DNA of 22,140 nucleotides, taken from IMG/VR virus record IMGVR_UViG_3300042350_001348, positions 1 to 22,140 of that record. One strand, given 5' to 3'. The stretch's first letter is position 1, and the number at the start of each line of letters is the position of its first letter. The position numbers and the translations under genes are program-made. The notes beneath the pieces were generated by a model, which did no database searches, had not been told where the DNA came from, and saw only the letters and a list, made by a program, of their open reading frames with translations. Positions 14,916 through 21,053 of the stretch are shown in pieces. This stretch comes from a virus.

Positions 14916-17900
14916 ATGCGTTTCGTTCCTCTGTCAGAGGCAACTAACGAACAAGACAAGGCGCAGACTAATCCCCTGCGCTTTGTTCCGTTGGAAGCTG
15001 AAGCACCTGCTGCAACAAAGTTTGTACCGGCTAGTCAGGCTATTTCAATTGATGAAATTCGTAAGCAAGCCGACGAAGATCGTAAAACCTTTCAAGCAGA
15101 AACCGGACTAGCACCATCAACAATGGCACCTGTTGAAGGTGCTGGTGGTGCTGCTTTTGGTGTGTTTGCTGTACAAGGAAAACAGCGTCAGCAAAACATT
15201 GAAAAGCGTAAGGAAGAACAGAAGGCTCAGGAGATTCCGTTCGAACAACTCGTTAAGCGAGACGACTACTTCAATATCGCCAACAGCTACATGAAGGCTG
15301 TTGGGCAACCAACGTTTGATGCAAAGAAAGAGTCTCGCGAAGACTTTGTAAATCGCTTCTATAGTCAGCGTCGATTTGCTGAATTCAACACTGTATTCGG
15401 AACAATTCCAGAACTGGCGGCGTTGAAGAATGCTGGTCTTGACGACAAAGAATCCATTGCTCTCGGTAGGCGTCTATACGAAAAAGCTGAAGCTGCACCG
15501 GGTACTGGTCGTGCTGCTTTCGACATTGCCAAATCTATTCTGGCTGATCCGACAACATATGCTGGTTTGGGATTTGGCAAAGCAGCGTCTTCTATTGTTG
15601 CTCGTCAAGGCGTAAAGAAGCTGTCAGAAGACGTTGCCACCCGTGCTGTAGAAAAGCAAGCATTGGGACGGACAGCAAAACGTGCTGAAATTGGTGTATC
15701 TGCTGGTGCAGAAGCTGCCATTGCTGGTGCTGCCGACATCACTGCTCAACGCGCTGAAGTTGAAACAGCACGTGTGATGGGTGAAGAAGTGCCCGAATAT
15801 AGTGCTACACGCACTTTGTTTGCGTCTACGATTGGTGGTGTGGTCAGCGGTGTAGTCTCTGCCAAAACAACGAAGGTTCCGACAATTAAGGAGCGTGGTG
15901 AAATTATTGGCGAAGAGCTTACTCGTCGCAACATCACCACAGCAAGTCCGTCTGCACCGTTGACACCGACTGAAGAGAACATTGCTAACGCAATGACACG
16001 TGACTTTGAAACTGTGCATTCACAGTATGTCAAAGCCTATGGCAAATCTCTTCTCAACCAAATCGATCCTGCAACGGCTGTAACGGACAGCAAAGTACAG
16101 GAAGCCTACAGCAAAACTGCTGTGAAGATGGCTTTGCAATTGATGAAGGACAATCCTACGCAGTTTGGTTTTAACCCTGCGAAGGAACTCATCAGCGATG
16201 CTGTATATCGAACCCTGTCGCAGATTGATAAGGTTGACGACACAGCGCTAGAGTCTGCCATTAACAAAGTTGGTTTGCGTCCAGATCAGTTTGCAGCAAT
16301 GACGAAGACGACAGCGTCTGAAGCTGGTCAAATCTTGCAGAGCTATTCTGTTGCTGCAAAGGCTTTGAAGCGTCTGCGTGAAATCGATCCCGGCTTCAAC
16401 AAGCAGATGGAAGAGCTTTATGGAGTTGATAACGATCAAGTTGGTGCGCTGTCAAAGATTGGTCAAGGCATTCAGCGTGTTGAGCGTGAATCTAAAGCCA
16501 TCATCACTTCCGGTATCGACACGCTGGCACGTAACATCGTCGGTAACACCATCGGCGTCACCATGAAGACAGGTGTGCAGATGCTTGAAGGCATTCGCTA
16601 CAGCGTCGGTACTGCGCTTAGCGCCGCTGATGGCGAGAAGCTGACGGTGCTGCAGAAGACAATGGGAGATGCCTTCAAAGATTCTCTAGGCATGTTCTAT
16701 TACATGAAAAAGAATGGATTGGCAGAAGACGTCACTGAGAAGGTGTTGGCTAACAATCCTTCGCTGCTCAGTCGCATCTCTAGCGCTACACAAGACACAG
16801 ACTTAAATGATGTTAGCAAACTTGCACGTTGGTCACAAACTCTTAACAGCGCAATGGACGGCATGTATCGTCGTGCATCGTTTTCTGCATCGTTGGAACG
16901 AGAACTTCGTCGTGTTGGTGTCGATCTGTACAAAGATGTTCTAGCAAAGAATAAAGAGATTCCAACGTCTATTCTGAAGAAAGCATTGGACGAATCATTC
17001 AAAGACACATTCTCATACACACCTCAGATGTATGCGAAGTCGTTCTCATCGTTTGAAGATACTTTCGAAAAGGTGGGAGCACAGTTTGTTCGTGTTGCTG
17101 AAGCACCCGGTATGTCGTTGGCAATTCCGTTCCCACGCTTTGTAACCAACGCCATTGCTTTCCAATACAAATACAGCCCGTTGGGTTTTATTGGCGCAAC
17201 AGAATATGTTACTCAAGCGGCTAAGCTACGTGCTGCTGGTCAGCTTGATAAGGCTGAAATGGTGGCACGTGAAGGGGCTACAAAGGCTGTTCAAGCCACT
17301 GTTGGACTCGGCATGCTTGCTGCAGCCTATGACTATCGCAAGAACAATCCTGATCTGAACTGGAATGAAGTGAAGGTAGGTGGTGGAATTGTTGATATAA
17401 AGGCAATTTTTCCGATAGCACCATATCTCGGATTGGCTGATTGGCTTGCACGTGACGTAGAGGGTGGCACTGGCAGTGCTCCAAAGAAAGACATTGTCGA
17501 GTCTATTCTCGGTTTCAAAGTTCCTGCTGGCACTCAGCATACTCTGTTGCAAACAGCACAAGAAGTGTTTGATAGCGATGAAAAGGGTGCGAAGTTCCTT
17601 GAAGGGCTCGGCAAAACTGCTGGCGACTTCATGGGTCGCTTTACTCAGCCGTTTGTTACAAAGCAAATCTTCGACTTGTTCGACCTGATTCGTGGTGATG
17701 AAGCTGTGATGGCGCGTGATCCGAATGTTCTCACCGCTGAAACTGGTGCTGGTCGTGCTGCAGAAGCTGCTGTACAGCGTGTGCAGGCTAAGCTGCCTGT
17801 TGTCAAAGAAGAGTTGGCACCAGCTATTGTCAGGTTTAAGGAACAAGAGACACCGTCAAAGGAAGGTGAGTTCTTCAATCGACTCGTTGGCTTTAGAACA

Positions 17901-18392
17901 ACGACAAGCCGAAGCAATGCTGAAGAAGAAATTATCAGGCACAGCACAGACTTGTACAAAGTGTATGGACGTCCTAGTGGTGACAAAGAATTTGATCGCA
18001 TGTACATCCAGAACACCAACAAGTATGCACTCGACTTTGTTGATGAAGCTATTCGTCGTCCTGACTATAAAGCTGGAACAAGCGAAGAAAAGAAAATGAT
18101 GATTGACAACGCCATCAAGAAGGCTGTTGAAATCTCTAAGGATAGGACAGAAGGAACCTTTCAAGAGAAGTTTCCTGACAAAATTGATCGCATTCGTTAT
18201 CTGCGTTTACCAAGCGAAGAGAAGAAGATTGTTAACCAGCGTTACGCACGTGATCATGGTGGCAGGACAATGGAGGAAGACAAAGCCTATAACTTGCTTC
18301 CAAACTACAGCGACTTTGGAAATACTAAATACGCCAAAGGCGGCATGGTACAACAGATGACTAGCTTGTTCGGGAAACACTCATGGGCTTGA
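14916..18392 (+). CDS. Large putative internal virion/ejection protein (1,158 residues)
   Basis: The N-terminus carries three copies of (R/K)-F-V-P at residues 2-5, 22-25 and 35-38. Then comes a Glu/Lys/Gln-rich segment. Several Ala/Gly hydrophobic stretches could insert in a membrane: E-G-A-G-G-A-A-F-G-V-F-A-V, A-G-A-E-A-A-I-A-G-A-A, T-I-G-G-V-V-S-G-V-V-S, and later V-G-L-G-M-L-A-A-A-Y. A P-F-P-R-F-V-T-N-A-I-A-F-Q-Y-K-Y-S-P segment in the second half recurs in large aquatic phage virion proteins. The C-terminus holds Y-A-K-G-G-M-V. The length and last-but-one position in the block recall the large ejection proteins of podoviruses (T7 gp16-like in position only; no transglycosylase motif found). 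AAGGAA before ATG 14916 supports the start. Confidence 0.7.
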   Translation: MRFVPLSEATNEQDKAQTNPLRFVPLEAEAPAATKFVPASQAISIDEIRKQADEDRKTFQAETGLAPSTMAPVEGAGGAAFGVFAVQGKQRQQNIEKRKEEQKAQEIPFEQLVKRDDYFNIANSYMKAVGQPTFDAKKESREDFVNRFYSQRRFAEFNTVFGTIPELAALKNAGLDDKESIALGRRLYEKAEAAPGTGRAAFDIAKSILADPTTYAGLGFGKAASSIVARQGVKKLSEDVATRAVEKQALGRTAKRAEIGVSAGAEAAIAGAADITAQRAEVETARVMGEEVPEYSATRTLFASTIGGVVSGVVSAKTTKVPTIKERGEIIGEELTRRNITTASPSAPLTPTEENIANAMTRDFETVHSQYVKAYGKSLLNQIDPATAVTDSKVQEAYSKTAVKMALQLMKDNPTQFGFNPAKELISDAVYRTLSQIDKVDDTALESAINKVGLRPDQFAAMTKTTASEAGQILQSYSVAAKALKRLREIDPGFNKQMEELYGVDNDQVGALSKIGQGIQRVERESKAIITSGIDTLARNIVGNTIGVTMKTGVQMLEGIRYSVGTALSAADGEKLTVLQKTMGDAFKDSLGMFYYMKKNGLAEDVTEKVLANNPSLLSRISSATQDTDLNDVSKLARWSQTLNSAMDGMYRRASFSASLERELRRVGVDLYKDVLAKNKEIPTSILKKALDESFKDTFSYTPQMYAKSFSSFEDTFEKVGAQFVRVAEAPGMSLAIPFPRFVTNAIAFQYKYSPLGFIGATEYVTQAAKLRAAGQLDKAEMVAREGATKAVQATVGLGMLAAAYDYRKNNPDLNWNEVKVGGGIVDIKAIFPIAPYLGLADWLARDVEGGTGSAPKKDIVESILGFKVPAGTQHTLLQTAQEVFDSDEKGAKFLEGLGKTAGDFMGRFTQPFVTKQIFDLFDLIRGDEAVMARDPNVLTAETGAGRAAEAAVQRVQAKLPVVKEELAPAIVRFKEQETPSKEGEFFNRLVGFRTTTSRSNAEEEIIRHSTDLYKVYGRPSGDKEFDRMYIQNTNKYALDFVDEAIRRPDYKAGTSEEKKMMIDNAIKKAVEISKDRTEGTFQEKFPDKIDRIRYLRLPSEEKKIVNQRYARDHGGRTMEEDKAYNLLPNYSDFGNTKYAKGGMVQQMTSLFGKHSWA

Positions 18393-20113
18393 TCAACAAA
18401 CTCACCAGCAAAGTAGCCAGCAAAGCTCTGACAAAGGCTGCACCGAAGGTGGTGTTGTCTCTGTCAGAGCAGATGGCAGAGGAAGCTGCACCGGCAGCAC
18501 CAGTTAAGAAGGCTCTGGTAGCCCCTAAAAAGGCTTCTAAGGCTGTGAAAGCAGCAGAGCCTAGTCCACCTACGTCAACGCTTGCTGACGAGCCTGTAGA
18601 GGCTGCTGCCGATGAGCCTGTTGTGCTGTCGTTGTCTGAGCGCATGGCTAAGGAAAGCAATGTTGCTGCACAGACTGATGAGATGTTGGCAGCGCCAGAG
18701 TCTAAATACAACTTCCCCAACAAAGCTTTCAGCGACGAAGACTACGCTGCTGCTGAAGCCTATTTGAAAGACAACAGCACTGCTAACGTCTTCAACGCGA
18801 AGAAGCTTGACGAAGAAGCCTTTGCTAATGAGCTTCAAAGCACAGCAGCATGGCTCAAGGGCATTCCCTACAAAGAACAGCCTCCGTTGCCGTATAAGCC
18901 GAAGGACTATGTTCCGTCTGAAGAGGTTGGTGCTGACTTCAAAGCAAAGCCGATGGTGGACGTTGAAGATGTTCCTGAGCCTCAGGTTGCCTCTGAGTTT
19001 CTTAGTGGCGACTTAAAGAGCTTCATCAAGACAAAGCAGCGCAACGCTGTTCTTGAAGACATTCGCAAATATCGGGAATACAACTATTCGCGTATTAAAC
19101 GCATGCCAGATACTGAGAACTTTGACGATGTTGTCATTGGTGTTGCTCAAGGAGACTTCAGAGGTAAGTATGGCAGGGAAGCCGATCTAAGCACTCGCAA
19201 AGATAAGCGATTGCTTATGAAGACGTTGCAGGCAAAGCAAGAGGAACTAGACAGCCTTCGTAGGAAGCATGCTAATGTTCCTGCCAAGGTGCTATATCAC
19301 GGCAACGTAAAGTCGAACATTGAGGCAATCAAAGAATCTGGCTTTGCTAGACCTTCGACGTTTACAAGTCAGCACGATGAGCTTAATGTTGGTGCTCCGT
19401 CGTTGACAAGTGATGTCAATCTAAACTTCACCAGCACCAGATTCGGTGGCAAAAACCCTGAAAAGTTTGTCTCATATGAGATGCCATATGCTGACTACGT
19501 GTTCTCACGTGTCAACATGTCAACAGATCAATATGCGAATAAAGACCTCAACACCATTGCCAGATCAATCACTGGTGTTCCCGGTAGGGCTCGTCCGTTA
19601 AATCTTCCGAGAGCAGACATGTATGAAACAGAGTCTGCGATGCCAGAGATGGACAAGATGCGTAGGCGCTCTGATGTTCAGACGCAGATGGAAATTGCTG
19701 AGAAGATTCCTCAGTATGAGAAATATAGGGAGCGTCAGAAACAAGCTGGAGAAAATATTAACAAGATTGTCTCTGACACTAAAGGCACTACCATGACTCA
19801 GAAGCAAGCGTTAGACACCTATCGCAACGCTAAAGAATATCTGTACGCCATCTCCAACATAGGCAAGCTTACGACAGCGAAGACGGGTATGGGTCACAGC
19901 TATGGTAGTGCCATTGCTCAGTTGGAGTTTAAGGCACCAGTGTTTAAGCGGGCAGCAGATGTGTTGCGACAGAACAACGCTACAGAAAAAGCTGACAATC
20001 TGCAGCAGCTATACAATCTTGTCAACGTAAGCGACACCGATACGAAGGCTGCTGGCAAGGTCGTTGCTCTCACCGACAAATTTAACAAAGGCGGCTTAGT
20101 AAGCCGCAAATAA
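18383..20113 (+). CDS. Putative ejected effector with possible ART-like core
   Basis: A 576-residue protein whose start overlaps the previous stop by 10 bases. The N-terminal 100 residues are Ala/Lys/Pro-rich and repeat V-V-L-S-L-S-E-(Q/R)-M-A-(E/K)-E at about 23-34 and 80-91. Residues about 300-380 read V-L-Y-H-G-N, then I-K-E-S-G-F, H-D-E-L-N-V-G-A-P-S-L-T-S-D, R-F-G-G and V-S-Y-E-M-P. A strand-ending Y-H-G, a later S-L-T-S-D and a downstream Glu is an order seen in ADP-ribosyltransferase-like folds of phage polyvalent proteins, but the match is weak. The C-terminal part is helical and ends F-N-K-G-G-L-V-S-R-K. It is last in the + strand block. Virion cargo is inferred; a purely structural role is the alternative. 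Confidence 0.6.
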   Translation: MGLINKLTSKVASKALTKAAPKVVLSLSEQMAEEAAPAAPVKKALVAPKKASKAVKAAEPSPPTSTLADEPVEAAADEPVVLSLSERMAKESNVAAQTDEMLAAPESKYNFPNKAFSDEDYAAAEAYLKDNSTANVFNAKKLDEEAFANELQSTAAWLKGIPYKEQPPLPYKPKDYVPSEEVGADFKAKPMVDVEDVPEPQVASEFLSGDLKSFIKTKQRNAVLEDIRKYREYNYSRIKRMPDTENFDDVVIGVAQGDFRGKYGREADLSTRKDKRLLMKTLQAKQEELDSLRRKHANVPAKVLYHGNVKSNIEAIKESGFARPSTFTSQHDELNVGAPSLTSDVNLNFTSTRFGGKNPEKFVSYEMPYADYVFSRVNMSTDQYANKDLNTIARSITGVPGRARPLNLPRADMYETESAMPEMDKMRRRSDVQTQMEIAEKIPQYEKYRERQKQAGENINKIVSDTKGTTMTQKQALDTYRNAKEYLYAISNIGKLTTAKTGMGHSYGSAIAQLEFKAPVFKRAADVLRQNNATEKADNLQQLYNLVNVSDTDTKAAGKVVALTDKFNKGGLVSRK

Positions 20114-20126
20114 CTATCGCGGCTTA
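20091..20126. terminator. Three-arm inverted repeat between convergent genes
   Basis: GCGGCTTA (20091-20098), TAAGCCGC (20100-20107) and GCGGCTTA (20119-20126) allow two mutually exclusive 8-bp stems that share the middle arm. The two genes stop back to back at 20113 and 20114, so the structure covers both 3' ends. On the - strand the inner hairpin is followed by CTTTGTTAAATTT, moderately U-rich. On the + strand only a short TT follows. A bidirectional terminator is likely but the T-runs are weak. Confidence 0.55.
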
Positions 20127-20314
20127 TTCTGCTGAATGCGATAGATGTTGTCGAAGTAGGCGCAATTGAAACCACGCTGCCACTCCTTCCCTTTCAAGCT
20201 GTCGATGTTGTACTTGCTGGCAATCCAGCCGCGAGAGAAAGCGTAGTAGCCTTCTTGAAACGCGAACATCGACTCTTTCGAGATGAAGTGGTCTTTGTCG
20301 AAATATGATTTCAT
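20114..20314 (-). CDS. Small protein resembling ribosome modulation factor
   Basis: This is a 66-residue protein read on the - strand from ATG 20314, overlapping the previous stop by ATGA. The segment F-A-F-Q-E-G-Y-Y-A-F-S-R-G-W (17-30), then Y-N and E-W-Q-R-G-F-N-C-A-Y (44-53), follows an A..x-G-Y..(A/G)...G......W..G-(W/F)...A layout. That layout is typical of the ribosome modulation factor (RMF/CrpP-like) family, small helical proteins, the best known of which binds the 30S subunit and promotes 70S dimerisation. The usual C-P or N-P-Y between the two halves is only partly present (K-Y-N). The assignment is tentative; a plain phage hypothetical protein is the alternative. It is the last gene of a three-gene operon, ending against the convergent late block. 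Confidence 0.6.
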   Translation of the reverse strand: MKSYFDKDHFISKESMFAFQEGYYAFSRGWIASKYNIDSLKGKEWQRGFNCAYFDNIYRIQQNKPR

Positions 20315-20802
20315 ATCATTTCCCTCAACTGTGAAATTGGAAGGTTGTAACAGTCTGCTTTGATAACGTATTTGTTATCAGTATCCAATTGACCTTTCTT
20401 CATAAACACAGCGTCTTTGAAGAATCGATCTTTGTCGATTACACCACACCACCATGCTGTAGTCAAATCTTTTTTGACACGTACAAACGCATAGACATCA
20501 CAGTCTTGAGTGGTGTTGAAGTTGGCAACGCTGTTGCTGTAGTGCGGCAGGGGTGGTACAGACGTTGACTTTGATTTGACGTCTATCCTTATCCCATTGG
20601 CAATGATGTCATAGTCAAATGTGTTTACATGAATAGCATTGAATGACTGCTTCTTAAGCACATACATTGCCACTTCCTCACCAATAAAGCCAACGAGATT
20701 GCCCATTCCATTTGTGATGCTGTTCTTGAGCGTTCCCATTTCCTTTACTTTTTTTCTGGCTCTATTCACCATTACATTCGTTATATTAACTTCAATCGTC
20801 AT
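20311..20802 (-). CDS. PD-(D/E)XK nuclease-like protein
   Basis: Starting at ATG 20802 gives 163 residues and an 11-base overlap with the upstream gene; a GTG at 20829 would add nine residues. Neither has a clear ribosome site, so coupling is likely. The core reads V-G-F-I-G-E-E-V-A-M-Y, then T-F-D-Y-D-I-I-A-N-G-I-R-I-D-V-K-S-K. The Glu of G-E-E, the Asp of D-Y-D and the D-V-K form the E...D...(D/E)-x-K active site of this nuclease superfamily. Further on, D-C-D-V-Y-A-F-V-R-V and W-W-C-G-V-I continue the sheet as in phage and restriction-like members. The substrate is unknown. Recombination, DNA processing or host DNA breakdown are options. Confidence 0.75.
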   Translation of the reverse strand: MTIEVNITNVMVNRARKKVKEMGTLKNSITNGMGNLVGFIGEEVAMYVLKKQSFNAIHVNTFDYDIIANGIRIDVKSKSTSVPPLPHYSNSVANFNTTQDCDVYAFVRVKKDLTTAWWCGVIDKDRFFKDAVFMKKGQLDTDNKYVIKADCYNLPISQLREMI

Positions 20803-20992
20803 TGAGTTTGGCTCGTTCAAAGAACTCACCGAGATAGATGGTGAAGAACGGAATCTTAATAAGAAGTCCTACATAGCACAACAATATTGTTTCTTCGTCG
20901 TCTTCGCTATTCTTTCCAGCGCGATAGCAAATATCTTCGTTATGTTCAATGTCAATACCAAAACCAAAACGTGGGCGAACAAGAATATCCAT
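20792..20992 (-). CDS. Small acidic phage protein, unknown
   Basis: A 66-residue protein on the - strand. A strong ribosome site (AGGAAG) ends five bases before ATG 20992. The N-terminal half, with R-P-R-F-G-F-G-I-D-I-E and K-N-S-E-D-D-E-E-T, is charged. The C-terminal half, I-L-L-C-Y-V-G-L-L-I-K-I-P-F-F-T-I-Y-L-G, is hydrophobic but broken by Lys and Pro and reads better as beta-strands than as a membrane helix. I do not recognise a domain with a function. It is first in an operon with the nuclease-like and RMF-like genes and directly downstream of the terminator that follows the reductase gene. Confidence 0.65.
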   Translation of the reverse strand: MDILVRPRFGFGIDIEHNEDICYRAGKNSEDDEETILLCYVGLLIKIPFFTIYLGEFFERAKLNDD

Positions 20993-21003
20993 ATCATCTT
21001 CCT

Positions 21004-21034
21004 AAAAAGCCGTCGAGGTTTCCCTGCGACGGCT
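21004..21034 (-). terminator. Intrinsic terminator after the ribonucleotide reductase gene
   Basis: On the - strand AGCCGTCG (21034 to 21027) and CGACGGCT (21015 to 21008) form a perfect 8-bp G+C-rich stem with an 11-base loop. A run of five T (the last stem base plus 21007-21004) follows at once. It begins about 20 bases after the reductase stop. The ribosome site of the next gene starts just past the T-run, so read-through or a promoter close by must supply the three downstream genes. Confidence 0.85.
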
Positions 21035-21053
21035 CTGTTATATCACTGACGTA

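Noticed and set aside
17226-17846. 206-codon - strand open frame in the 1,158-residue gene
   Set aside because: Cys/Ser/His-rich antisense shadow without a ribosome site, opposite a well-coded gene.
14916-18392. Lytic transglycosylase domain as in T7 gp16
   Set aside because: I looked for the catalytic Glu-Ser signature and the following Gly/Met/Gln motifs in the N-terminal part and did not find them; only position and size resemble gp16.
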